From NCBI GenBank assembly GCA_964276095.1, contig CAXYDR010000003.1:620001-684000 (forward strand): a stretch of 64,000 nt of DNA, read 5' to 3'. The position numbers and the translations under genes were made by a program. Every line of letters begins with the position of its first letter. The first letter of the stretch is position 1. The notes beneath the pieces are model-generated. The model was not told the origin of the DNA, ran no database searches, and worked only from the letters and a program-made list of their open reading frames with translations. The stretch comes from GCA-2733415 sp964276095. Its GTDB lineage: Bacteria > Bacteroidota > Bacteroidia > Flavobacteriales > Flavobacteriaceae. Of this stretch, positions 44,331-53,150 are shown in pieces.

Positions 44331-45092
44331 TTAACTCTTAGTTGGAATTTTAAGAATCATCCCTGGAGACAAACTAGTAGAGGAAAGTTTATTATAACTT
44401 ATTATATTTGAAGCAGATACTCCATTGTATTTTCTAGCAATAGCATATAATGTGTCGCCTTTTTTGACCACATAAGTTGATGAATTATTACTTGGTGTTT
44501 TACCAACCTCTCTCTTTCCTGCTAAAGCACTTATTCTTCTAACATGTGAGAAAGCATTAGACCAATAGCCTTCTCTTAAAGAAGAGATCATAACCCCTCT
44601 TGAAGAAGAAGAATGCACAAACTTCACATCTCTATGATCAACACTAACTACTAACCCAACATGATTAACACTACGCTTACCACCAGTTTTAAAAAAGACC
44701 AAGTCTCCTTTTTGAGTTTTTGTTTTAGAAACTTTAACTCCTTTTTTAGATTGAGCAATTGAAGTACGAGGTAACACAATATTACCAAACTTAAACGAAG
44801 TAAACATCAAACCAGAACAATCTATACCACTTTTAGACATTCCTCCATACTTATACTTAGTCCCTCTATAACTTAGTGCTTTCCTAATAATTTTATTCGT
44901 TACACTTGTAGAAACAACAACCTCATCATTGGATGGAGTAATTTCTCCTTTATCATTATTTGATGGGATTGGTTTTTTTGTAGTATGTGTTTTAGGTTTA
45001 GAAGAAGGTGATTTAGATGTAACTACACGTTTATTTGAACTACATGAAGCCAAAACAATAACTACCAATAATGAAACAATGTACTTATTCAT
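44331..45092 (-). CDS. NlpC/P60 peptidoglycan hydrolase lipoprotein with LysM
   Basis: Protein of 253 residues. The signal ends in VLASC, so it should be a lipoprotein. The C40 peptidase domain (about 75-190) has the catalytic Cys in GIDCSGLMF and the His in VNHVGLVV. A C-terminal LysM domain (about 206-252, YVVKKGDTLYAIARKY) binds peptidoglycan. It should cut cell-wall stem peptides. It lies three bases below lpxB and ends the surE-lpxB unit. Confidence 0.93.
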   Translation of the reverse strand: MNKYIVSLLVVIVLASCSSNKRVVTSKSPSSKPKTHTTKKPIPSNNDKGEITPSNDEVVVSTSVTNKIIRKALSYRGTKYKYGGMSKSGIDCSGLMFTSFKFGNIVLPRTSIAQSKKGVKVSKTKTQKGDLVFFKTGGKRSVNHVGLVVSVDHRDVKFVHSSSSRGVMISSLREGYWSNAFSHVRRISALAGKREVGKTPSNNSSTYVVKKGDTLYAIARKYNGVSASNIISYNKLSSTSLSPGMILKIPTKS

Positions 45093-45095
45093 CTT

Positions 45096-46211
45096 TTATA
45101 ATGTTTTATGAGCCGTGATTAACTTTGCGGTTTTTTCACTAGCTCCAGCTCCTCCTAATTTTTGCTCTAAGTCAAAATAATCATTAAACATTTGTGTTCT
45201 ATAAGAAGGATCCAATATGTTATTCAATTCAAATTTTAAATTTTTAACATTCAAATCTTCTTGAATTAATTCTTTTACAACTTCTTTATCCATGATTAAA
45301 TTAACCAAAGAAATGTATTCTAAATTCACTATCCTTTTCGCTATTTGATAAGAAACATTACTCCCTCTATAACATACAACTTGCGGAACTTTAAATAAAG
45401 CTGTCTCCAAAGTGGCTGTTCCTGATGTTACTAATGCAGCTGAAGAAAAACTCAACAAATCATATGTTTTATTTGAAATAAAACTGATATTTTGGTTATT
45501 TATAAATTGCTCATAAAAAGTGAATTCTTGACTAGGAGCTCCGGCAATTACAAACTGATAATCTTTGAAATCATCAACTACTGAAAGCATTATAGCCAAC
45601 ATTTTTTTTATTTCTTGCGTTCTACTCCCTGGTAGTAATGCTATAATTGGCTTATCACTTAAGTTATGTTCTTTTCTAAATTCAAATTCATCTACCAATT
45701 CCTTATCATTAATTGCATCCAATAAGGGATGACCTACAAAATGAACTGGAAAACCATGCTTGGTTTCATAAAAGTCTTTTTCAAAAGGAAGGATCACATA
45801 CATATGATCAACATCCCTTTTTATTGCTTTAATTCTGTTTTCTTTCCAAGCCCATATTTGAGGAGATATATAATAATGGGTTTCAAACTTCAATTCCTTA
45901 GCCCATTTCATTATCCTAAAATTAAATCCCGGATAATCTACAAATATGATTTTATCAGGATTATACTCCGCAATATCTCTTTTACAGAACGAAATGTTTT
46001 TAGTAATTGTTCTAAGATTCATAATCACTTCTATGAAACCCATAAAAGCAAGCTCACGATAATGCTTTACTAATGCCCCACCAACGGACTGCATTAAATC
46101 GCCTCCCCAAAATCTAAATTCGGCATTTGGATCTTCTTGAAGTATAGCCTTCATTAAGTTTGACGCATGTAAATCGCCAGACGCTTCTCCTACAATAATA
46201 TAATACTTCAT
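45096..46211 (-). CDS. lpxB: Lipid-A-disaccharide synthase
   Basis: Glycosyltransferase of 371 residues that joins UDP-diacylglucosamine and lipid X into the lipid A disaccharide at the inner membrane. Family landmarks are YYIIVGEASGDLHASNL at the N terminus, DYPGFNFR near 92, YISPQIWAWKENRI near 113 and LLPGSRTQEI near 195. It lies between a small membrane protein and the NlpC/P60 lipoprotein in a minus-strand operon headed by surE. Confidence 0.95.
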   Translation of the reverse strand: MKYYIIVGEASGDLHASNLMKAILQEDPNAEFRFWGGDLMQSVGGALVKHYRELAFMGFIEVIMNLRTITKNISFCKRDIAEYNPDKIIFVDYPGFNFRIMKWAKELKFETHYYISPQIWAWKENRIKAIKRDVDHMYVILPFEKDFYETKHGFPVHFVGHPLLDAINDKELVDEFEFRKEHNLSDKPIIALLPGSRTQEIKKMLAIMLSVVDDFKDYQFVIAGAPSQEFTFYEQFINNQNISFISNKTYDLLSFSSAALVTSGTATLETALFKVPQVVCYRGSNVSYQIAKRIVNLEYISLVNLIMDKEVVKELIQEDLNVKNLKFELNNILDPSYRTQMFNDYFDLEQKLGGAGASEKTAKLITAHKTL

Positions 46212-46252
46212 TCTTTAAATTTATATCCTTAAAAAAAACACCTTGCTCAATA

Positions 46253-46546
46253 TTACAAAAAGTAAAGTCCATAAGCAGTAAATGCAACCAACATCGTCGC
46301 TAAAAGAACACCTCTAGCTCTATAATCTAAATCTTTTTTTAGAAATAGAAAAAACACTATTAAGTTAGCCATTGATCCAAGAGCAATCAACATCCATAAA
46401 TGCCCTTCTGCTTTAAATAATTGAAAAGTTGCTTCTATACCTTTCCCTTTTACTCTTGATAATATCACCGTACAGATAAATATCCCAATAATAGATGAAA
46501 TGACTCCTGTTATAAATCCTGTTAAAACTTCTTGTTTAATCTTCAA
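46253..46546 (-). CDS. Small three-span membrane protein
   Basis: Protein of 97 residues with three hydrophobic segments (about 10-30, 50-68, 78-96). The start appears to be TTG at 46546, inside the last codons of surE (11-base overlap); the next Met is at residue 52 and would remove the first span. Translational coupling to surE is likely. Function unknown. Its place between surE and lpxB hints at an envelope role, which is inference. Confidence 0.65.
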   Translation of the reverse strand: MKIKQEVLTGFITGVISSIIGIFICTVILSRVKGKGIEATFQLFKAEGHLWMLIALGSMANLIVFFLFLKKDLDYRARGVLLATMLVAFTAYGLYFL

Positions 46547-47303
46547 AATTCCAAGTATTTAAGTTTTGCATAAAATGATGCGCTGTTAAATCAAATTGAA
46601 CCGGAACAACTGTTGCATAATTGTTTTCTAACGCATACAAATCTGTGTCTTGTCCTTTATCTAAATTTACAAACTCTCCTGTTAGCCAATAATATTCTTT
46701 GCCTTGCGGGCTAGTTCTTTTATCAAACTCTTCAATCCAATTTGCTTTTGCTTGCCTACAAACCTTTATACCATTTATAGGTTCTTTTGGAAAGTTTACA
46801 TTCAAAACAACTCCATCAGGCAATCCGTTTTCTAAAACGTTTTTAGTAATAGTTCTAATATGTTTTTTCAAAGGTTCAAAATCCGCATTCCAACTATGGT
46901 CAACAGACGAAAAACCAATTGAAGGAATCCCTTCAATACCAGCTTCAATTGCAGCACTCATAGTACCAGAATAAAGTACATTGATAGCTGAATTAGAACC
47001 ATGATTAATTCCTGACACACATAAATCTGGTTTCCTATCTAGAATTTCATTTACTGCTAGTTTTACACAATCTGCAGGCGTACCAGAACAACTATACTCC
47101 ATTTGTGCACCATTCTTTATCGTTAGGTTTTCAATATGTAATGTAGAGTCTAGTGTTATCGCATGTCCCATCCCACTTTGTGGACTATCAGGTGCCACCA
47201 CACAAACATCTCCAAATTCATTCATCACTTCAATTAAAGCCCTAATCCCTGGAGCCGTAATTCCATCATCATTCGTCACTAAAATAAGAGGTTTGTCGCT
47301 CAT
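46536..47303 (-). CDS. surE: 5'/3'-nucleotidase SurE
   Basis: Metal-dependent nucleoside monophosphatase of 255 residues. The metal site lies in LVTNDDGITAPGI at the N terminus, Ser in PDSPQSGMGHA near 42 and Asn in SGINHGSN near 95. The ATG at 47303 is chosen over 47324, because a TATTTTTG box at 47336-47343 would start the transcript near 47329 and leave almost no leader for the longer form. It heads a minus-strand unit with a small membrane protein, lpxB and an NlpC/P60 lipoprotein. Confidence 0.95.
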   Translation of the reverse strand: MSDKPLILVTNDDGITAPGIRALIEVMNEFGDVCVVAPDSPQSGMGHAITLDSTLHIENLTIKNGAQMEYSCSGTPADCVKLAVNEILDRKPDLCVSGINHGSNSAINVLYSGTMSAAIEAGIEGIPSIGFSSVDHSWNADFEPLKKHIRTITKNVLENGLPDGVVLNVNFPKEPINGIKVCRQAKANWIEEFDKRTSPQGKEYYWLTGEFVNLDKGQDTDLYALENNYATVVPVQFDLTAHHFMQNLNTWNFED

Positions 47304-47335
47304 TTTTTTATATTTGTTATTCAAACGCTAAAGTA

Positions 47336-47343
47336 CAAAAATA
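47336..47343 (-). promoter_or_regulatory. -7 box of the surE-lpxB unit
   Basis: TATTTTTG on the minus strand, 32 bases before the surE ATG. Confidence 0.5.
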
Positions 47344-47441
47344 GCTACTAATAAACCGCTAAGCTTCTTTTAAGAAAATTTTATGAACAGTTTAATTACT
47401 TTGGCCTGATATTTTCAGTAACTTACATACACAGACAGTTA

Positions 47442-49604
47442 ATGACACGATTTATGATAAAGAATTTCAAAATAGCCACTCTGGTATGTTTAATAGCAAT
47501 TACTTCTTGCAGCTTCACCACAAAGACATTTGATGACCCCAACAAAGACAAGTTACTACTCGAATTGATTAGTTATGTTTTAGGTCAATGGCATTATAGT
47601 CCATCTGAAATAAATGATCAATTTTCTGAGAAAGTATTTGATGATTTCGTTAATTCTCTTGATCCATTAAAAAGATATTTTTATCAATCTGACATCAATG
47701 ACTTTAAAAGATACAGAATGGATATTGATGATCAGATAAAAAATAAAGACTTGACGTTTTTCGATTTAGTCTATGAAAGATTAATGAAACGTATGAAAGA
47801 AGGGGAAACTTTATCTTTTGAATTAATTGATAAACCATTTGACTATTCTAAAAAAGAAGTGCTTAATACGGATTATGAGACGTTATCATACGTTAGTTCT
47901 AAAAAAGAGATGAAAAACAGATGGAGAAAGCAATTGAAATATTCTACCATTGATAATTATGATGATGAGTTAACAGAAGACTCTGTTACAAACGACAGTA
48001 TACCTTCTGATAAAAAAACACCAAAAAAGAAAATAAATAAAAAAGAAGCTGAAAAAGAAGCTAGAACTAAAACGAAAGAATTTTTAGTAGATTATTACGA
48101 CATCATGGAAGATCTAGAGCGTAAGGACTGGTTTACAAATTACCTTAACGCTATAGTTGAAGTTTTTGATCCACATACTGCATATTACGCACCTAGAGAT
48201 AAAGAACGTTTTGACCAAGACATGTCTGGTAAACTAGAAGGTATCGGAGCTCGATTACAAAAAAGAAATGACGAAGTAAAAATCATGTCACTTATTTCTG
48301 GTGGACCAGCTTGGAAAGGAAAAGAACTGGAAGCCGGAGATATCATTCTAAAAGTAGCTCAAGAAAAAGATTTAGAACCAACCAGTATTGTTGGTATGCG
48401 ATTAGATAATGCTATAAAACTAATTAAAGGTCCTAAAGGAACTATTGTTAACCTTACCATTAAAAAAGTTGATGGAACTACTAAGGTTATTCAAATAGAA
48501 AGAGATGTTGTACAACTAGATGATACATACGCAAAAAGCTCAATAATCAAAAAAGAAAACAGAACTTTTGGTATTATTAACTTACCAAGATTCTATGTAG
48601 ATTTTAAGGATTATGATAAAAGCAGAAACGCAGCATCTGATGTGAAAAAAGAAATCATCCGTTTGAAAAAAGCAGGAATGGAAGGCTTAGTAATTGACTT
48701 AAGAAACAACGGAGGTGGATCACTACAAACTGTTGTTGACATGACGGGATTGTTTATTAAAGACGGACCAGTTGTACAAGTAAAATCATCGGGAAAGAAA
48801 AAAGATGTTTTAAAGGACAATGATTCAAGCATTCTTTGGGATGGCCCATTAGTAATATTAGTAAATGAATTATCAGCCTCAGCTTCGGAAATTTTAGCTG
48901 CTGCATTGCAAGATTATAAACGAGCAATTATTATTGGTAGTTCACAAACATTTGGAAAAGGAACTGTGCAAAACGTAATGGACTTAAACAGATTCATGAG
49001 AAATAGTAGCTTTGGTGATGTTGGTGCTTTAAAATTGACAACTCAAAAATTCTACAGAATTAACGGTGGTTCAACACAACTAGAGGGTGTTAAAAGTGAT
49101 GTTGTGGTTGTTGATCGTTATAGTTTTATTGATATTGGAGAAAAGGATCAGGATAACCCTTTACCATGGGATAAAATTGACCCAGCCAGCTACACTGCTT
49201 GGGATGGTTTTATAAATTATGAAGAAACCATAAGTAATAGTAAAGCTCGAATGAGCGATAATGCACAATTACAGTTAATTGAAAAACAAGCTAAATGGAT
49301 TAAAAAGCAATCTGATGAAAAAGAAACTTCATTAAATTACAGTGATTATTTAGCTGAAAAAGAAACTATAAAAAACATTGGTAAACAATTTGATGCAATA
49401 GGCAAATACAAAACAAATTTATCATTCACTTCGTTGCCTTACGAAACCCAGTTAATTGAAAAAGATTCTGTTTTAGGGTATAAAAGAAAAGATTGGCATA
49501 AATACTTAGCAAAAGATGTTTATGTTGAAGAAGCTGTAAATGTTTTAGAAGATTTACAAATCAATAATATTAAAGTTAAACAAAAAGTAGTTTTAAAAGA
49601 CTAG
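47442..49604 (+). CDS. Carboxy-terminal processing protease (S41, Prc type)
   Basis: Periplasmic serine protease of 720 residues that trims or degrades proteins from their C terminus. An N-terminal signal with ITSC suggests a lipoprotein. A long N-terminal domain (about 30-245) is followed by PDZ (about 255-345), then the protease core with DLRNNGGGSLQ near 420, the nucleophile in LSASASEILAAAL near 478 and the Lys of SQTFGKGTVQ near 505. A second ATG at 47454 gives an equally good signal. It is followed by an ABC permease and an endonuclease on the same strand, seven and three bases apart. Confidence 0.93.
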   Translation: MTRFMIKNFKIATLVCLIAITSCSFTTKTFDDPNKDKLLLELISYVLGQWHYSPSEINDQFSEKVFDDFVNSLDPLKRYFYQSDINDFKRYRMDIDDQIKNKDLTFFDLVYERLMKRMKEGETLSFELIDKPFDYSKKEVLNTDYETLSYVSSKKEMKNRWRKQLKYSTIDNYDDELTEDSVTNDSIPSDKKTPKKKINKKEAEKEARTKTKEFLVDYYDIMEDLERKDWFTNYLNAIVEVFDPHTAYYAPRDKERFDQDMSGKLEGIGARLQKRNDEVKIMSLISGGPAWKGKELEAGDIILKVAQEKDLEPTSIVGMRLDNAIKLIKGPKGTIVNLTIKKVDGTTKVIQIERDVVQLDDTYAKSSIIKKENRTFGIINLPRFYVDFKDYDKSRNAASDVKKEIIRLKKAGMEGLVIDLRNNGGGSLQTVVDMTGLFIKDGPVVQVKSSGKKKDVLKDNDSSILWDGPLVILVNELSASASEILAAALQDYKRAIIIGSSQTFGKGTVQNVMDLNRFMRNSSFGDVGALKLTTQKFYRINGGSTQLEGVKSDVVVVDRYSFIDIGEKDQDNPLPWDKIDPASYTAWDGFINYEETISNSKARMSDNAQLQLIEKQAKWIKKQSDEKETSLNYSDYLAEKETIKNIGKQFDAIGKYKTNLSFTSLPYETQLIEKDSVLGYKRKDWHKYLAKDVYVEEAVNVLEDLQINNIKVKQKVVLKD

Positions 49605-49611
49605 TATATAA

Positions 49612-50721
49612 ATGTCAGAAAAATCAAGCTCACTAAGTAGTTTAGCGCTCCAAAAATTCAAACGAAATTTTTGGGGCGTTTTAAGTTTGGGGTATATAAT
49701 AATTTGCGGAATCATTGCCATTTTTGCTTATGCCTTTGCACCAGATAATTCACAAAATGCAAATCAAATGCATTTATCTATCCACTCTAAATCACCTGGT
49801 TTTACGACACAGATACTTACATTACCTTCTGAAAGTAAATCCAAACAATCATATTTCGATAAACTATTTTTTGGAACAAAAATACGAAGTACTGAACTTC
49901 CCATTTCAAGCTTCAGAATTCATGACAATCAACTATATATTACACCTTATTCTGAAGTTGAGGGATCTCAATTGGAAAAGAAATTTAGCAGAGCTGTATT
50001 TAATCAAAATACAGACTGGCAACAAATTACAAACCAATATATCAGTACAAAAAAATTCCATTTAGGAACTGATAAATACGGACGAGATTTATTAAGCAGA
50101 GTACTGATCGGTGCACGTATCTCCTTTTTCATCGGTTTTATTGCTGTTTTTATTTCTTTAGTAATAGGAATATTCACAGGTGCTTTAGCAGGATACTACG
50201 GCGGGAAGATTGACGCGTTAATTATGTGGGTCATAAACATCTCATGGTCTATTCCTACATTATTACTAGTAATTGCAATTACTCTAGCTCTAGGGAAAGG
50301 ATTTTGGCAAGTATTTATTGCTGTTGGGCTTACTATGTGGGTAGAAGTTGCAAGGGTTGTTAGAGGTCAAGTTTTAGGGGTTAAAAAAATGCAATATGTT
50401 ACCGCAGCAAGAGCCCTTGGATTTACAGATTTCAGAATTATATTCAAACACATATTACCTAATATTTTAGCACCAGTAATAGTTATTTCTGCTGCTAACT
50501 TTGCTGGAGCAATATTAATTGAAAGCGGATTGAGTTTTTTAGGAATAGGAGCTCAACCACCCACACCAAGTTGGGGTGCAATGATAAAAGACCATTATTC
50601 ATATATTATTTTAGGTAAACCATATTTAGCTATTATACCAGGAGTTGCAATAATGAGTTTAGTAATGGCCTTTATGTTAATCGGTAATGCATTGAGAGAT
50701 GCTTTGGATGTTAAAAATTAA
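49612..50721 (+). CDS. ABC transporter permease, OppC/DppC type
   Basis: Inner-membrane permease of 369 residues. One span (about 18-40) is followed by an enlarged periplasmic stretch (about 45-145), then LGTDKYGRDLLSRVLIGARIS near 147, four or five spans, and the coupling loop AARALGFTDFRIIFKHILPN near 263. Peptide or nickel transport is the usual role. No partner permease, ATPase or binding protein is in the window. The gene begins seven bases after the protease stop. Confidence 0.9.
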   Translation: MSEKSSSLSSLALQKFKRNFWGVLSLGYIIICGIIAIFAYAFAPDNSQNANQMHLSIHSKSPGFTTQILTLPSESKSKQSYFDKLFFGTKIRSTELPISSFRIHDNQLYITPYSEVEGSQLEKKFSRAVFNQNTDWQQITNQYISTKKFHLGTDKYGRDLLSRVLIGARISFFIGFIAVFISLVIGIFTGALAGYYGGKIDALIMWVINISWSIPTLLLVIAITLALGKGFWQVFIAVGLTMWVEVARVVRGQVLGVKKMQYVTAARALGFTDFRIIFKHILPNILAPVIVISAANFAGAILIESGLSFLGIGAQPPTPSWGAMIKDHYSYIILGKPYLAIIPGVAIMSLVMAFMLIGNALRDALDVKN

Positions 50722-50724
50722 TTT

Positions 50725-51534
50725 ATGAATAGAAAACAAATATATACGCTACTTAGTGTTATCATCATCATTGCATTTTACTTTTTAAACGATAAAGTAG
50801 ATCAGAAAATAGCTAATGAAGATTATAACGAAAAAGCTATTCCTTCCTCAGAAACAAACACATCATATCTACCAACCTCAACTACTGGATATATTGTACA
50901 TCATGATTATTATTCACTATCATATAATGAAGATCATGAACAAGCTGAGTGGGTTGCTTACGAATTAAAGAAAAATCAACTCTCTAAAAACCATTTTAAA
51001 AGGCCTTATTTTATTAGAGACAAGAGCATAAAAACAAAATCAGCTGATTGGAGAAATTACAAAAAATCAGGCTATGATAAAGGCCATTTATGTCCAGCTG
51101 CTGATAGAAAATTTTCCTTAAAAGCACATGACGAAACTTTTTTAACATCTAATATATCTCCTCAAAAACACGATTTTAATGCTGGAGTATGGAATAGGCT
51201 AGAACAAAAAACAAGATATTGGGCGAACAAGTACAATGGAGTATATGTAGTTACTGGTGGTGTTTTAGATAATGATTTAAAAACAATAGGTCGCGAAAAT
51301 GTAACTGTCCCAAACTACTTCTACAAAATATTACTAGACAACCAAAACGGAAGCACAAAGATAATTGCCTTCTTAGTTCCTCACAAAGAATCAAATAAAC
51401 CTTTATATGAATTTATAGTATCTGTAGATAAAATTGAACAGCTTACCGGAATTGATTTTTTCTCCCAATTAGAAGACAATAAAGAAAACCGTTTAGAGGC
51501 AAATACTAATTACAAAAACTGGAGTTTTAGATAA
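50725..51534 (+). CDS. Secreted DNA/RNA non-specific endonuclease
   Basis: Nuclease of 269 residues of the NucA/Serratia family. A hydrophobic N terminus (about 6-22) acts as signal or anchor. The active site shows DKGHLCPAADRKF near 131, where the DRGH motif is usual (Lys replaces Arg), with the catalytic His, and NISPQKHDFNAGVWNRLE near 153 with the metal-binding Asn. It should cut nucleic acid outside the cytoplasm, for nutrition or defence. It begins three bases after the permease stop. Confidence 0.92.
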   Translation: MNRKQIYTLLSVIIIIAFYFLNDKVDQKIANEDYNEKAIPSSETNTSYLPTSTTGYIVHHDYYSLSYNEDHEQAEWVAYELKKNQLSKNHFKRPYFIRDKSIKTKSADWRNYKKSGYDKGHLCPAADRKFSLKAHDETFLTSNISPQKHDFNAGVWNRLEQKTRYWANKYNGVYVVTGGVLDNDLKTIGRENVTVPNYFYKILLDNQNGSTKIIAFLVPHKESNKPLYEFIVSVDKIEQLTGIDFFSQLEDNKENRLEANTNYKNWSFR

Positions 51535-51598
51535 ACTAACTTTGGTAGATCACGCGCACTACACCTTTCATTAAATATTGTCAAAAAAATAATATTGA

Positions 51599-51634
51599 GC
51601 TTCTTGTGGGATTTCTCCTAAAGTCGAAATGACA
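51599..51634 (+). repeat. Intergenic 36-base repeat, copy A
   Basis: A 36-base unit containing GATTTCTCCTAAAGTCGAA. It recurs at 51820-51855 with one mismatch and, inverted, at 51671-51707. The arms GATTTCTC and CGAAATGA pair with the inverted copy. The gap 51535-51893 holds these three units and a gene remnant. Confidence 0.8.
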
Positions 51635-51670
51635 TTAGTTTCTTGTAAGTTATTTCAACATTTGATATAG

Positions 51671-51707
51671 TCATTTCGAAACGTAGCGTAGCGGAGTGAG
51701 AAATCAC
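51671..51707 (-). repeat. Intergenic repeat, inverted copy B
   Basis: Opens TCATTTCGAAACG and ends GAGAAATCAC, the inverse of the arms of copies A and C, with a different middle (TAGCGTAGCGG). Together with copy A it can form a long imperfect hairpin of the palindromic-unit type. Confidence 0.7.
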
Positions 51708-51742
51708 ATCCTGAAAAGAACAAGTGAAGCTTATTTTTATAA

Positions 51743-51820
51743 GATATTTATATTCGTGATGGAAAATTAGTGGCTTCAGTTACTCAAGAAGGGTTGATGC
51801 GACCGATGAGGAAGAAGTAG
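51743..51820 (+). pseudogene. Remnant: C-terminal end of a TesB-type acyl-CoA thioesterase gene
   Basis: After an in-frame stop at 51740-51742, 25 codons read IYIRDGKLVAS and VTQEGLMRP before the stop TAG at 51818-51820. This matches the conserved C terminus of acyl-CoA thioesterase II (TesB), which ends in a DG..VAS..QEG.MR pattern. Nothing upstream continues the protein, and there is no start codon with a ribosome site. The remnant lies between copies of the intergenic repeat, and copy C starts at its stop codon. Confidence 0.7.
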
Positions 51821-51855
51821 CTTCTTGTGCGATTTCTCCTAAAGTCGAAATGACA
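51820..51855 (+). repeat. Intergenic 36-base repeat, copy C
   Basis: Same unit as copy A, one base different (C at 51830 where A has G at 51609 or 51610). It begins at the last base of the thioesterase remnant's stop codon and ends 39 bases before the converging rodA stop. Confidence 0.8.
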
Positions 51856-51893
51856 AAAAAACAAAAAAGCTAAACTGAGGACTGAACACTAAA

Positions 51894-53150
51894 TCACCAT
51901 TCATTTATTCTGTTTGCATCTAGCTTAATGAATATGAATAATAAAATAGTAAATCCCCAAAGCCCAGAACCTCCATAACTAAAAAATGGCAACGGAATAC
52001 CTACGGTTGGAAAAACTCCCATTACCATTGCTATATTGATTAAAAAATGAAAGAATAGTATTGCGGCTACACTATAACCATAAACCCTACTAAATTTTGA
52101 TTTTTGTAAATCTGCTCTATACAACACTCTTAGTATTAAAGCCACAAAAAGAAATACCACAAAACTACTCCCTAAAAAGCCCCATTCTTCTCCTACAGTA
52201 CTAAATATATAATCTGTATGTTGCTCAGGAACAAAACCTCCTTTAGTTTGTGTACCTTCTAACCAACCTTTTCCGGTCCAACCTCCATTACCAATAGCAA
52301 TTTCTGATTGTGCAGTATTATACCCAATTCCTTTTGTATCAACCTCTTTTCCTAAAACGATATTAAATCTATCTCGGTGACGTTGTTCAAATACATTCTC
52401 AAAAATGTAATTCACAGAATATGATAACCCAACACAAGCAGAAAAGATAGCTATGTACAACAACTTACTTTGTCTTTTCTTTCTATTCTTAAAATAAATC
52501 AACAAAGCTAATATTGCACAAATAATAGAGATTATCATTGGATCTAACACAAGTGTTAACACAAACAATGCAGCTCCTGAAAAACCTAACAGTAAATAAA
52601 TTGGAGACAAGCCTTCTCTATATAATACAAAGAAAAAAGCAGCGTAAACCATAGCACTACCAGGATCTGGTTGCGGTATAATAATTAATGCTGGTAAAAA
52701 TATGATTGCAAATATTTTAAGTAAATTATTTAACGACTTAATATTGGTTTGCGTATCACTCATAAATTTTGCTAAAGCTAAAGCAGTTGCAAACTTTGCA
52801 AATTCACTAGGCTGAACACTAAAACCTCCAAACGAATACCAGGATGTTGCCCCGGAAATATTTTTACCAAAAACAAACAAGCCAACCAAGGAGAGTAAAG
52901 ACACTAAGTAAATCACACTTGAAAACCGCTCGTAAAACTTAGCTTCTATGGAAAGAATTAATATGATTAAGAAAATACTTAACCCTATAAATACTTGTTG
53001 CCTACCATGTGGTTGTGACATCATGCTAAGTGTTGAGTCTTCAGAATAAGATGCTGAATAAATATTCAACCAGCCAATAAACACTAACACAAAATAGATT
53101 AATATCATTAACCAATCAATACGCACTAATATGTTTCCTTTGTTACGCAT
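51894..53150 (-). CDS. rodA: Rod-shape peptidoglycan polymerase RodA
   Basis: SEDS-family glycosyltransferase of 418 residues with about ten spans that polymerises lipid II during cell elongation. The N-terminal DWLMILIYF, the Asp-bearing PQPDPGSAMVYAAFF near 162, the WEGTQTKGGFVPEQHTDYIF region near 290 (here WLEGTQTKGG) and GVFPTVGIPLPFFSYGGSG near 380 are typical. The start overlaps the PBP2 stop by one base. It is the last gene of the mre operon. Confidence 0.96.
   Translation of the reverse strand: MRNKGNILVRIDWLMILIYFVLVFIGWLNIYSASYSEDSTLSMMSQPHGRQQVFIGLSIFLIILILSIEAKFYERFSSVIYLVSLLSLVGLFVFGKNISGATSWYSFGGFSVQPSEFAKFATALALAKFMSDTQTNIKSLNNLLKIFAIIFLPALIIIPQPDPGSAMVYAAFFFVLYREGLSPIYLLLGFSGAALFVLTLVLDPMIISIICAILALLIYFKNRKKRQSKLLYIAIFSACVGLSYSVNYIFENVFEQRHRDRFNIVLGKEVDTKGIGYNTAQSEIAIGNGGWTGKGWLEGTQTKGGFVPEQHTDYIFSTVGEEWGFLGSSFVVFLFVALILRVLYRADLQKSKFSRVYGYSVAAILFFHFLINIAMVMGVFPTVGIPLPFFSYGGSGLWGFTILLFIFIKLDANRINEW

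Noticed and set aside
51535..51893. CRISPR array
   Set aside because: Only three related units, one inverted and unevenly spaced, with no spacers of equal length and no cas genes.
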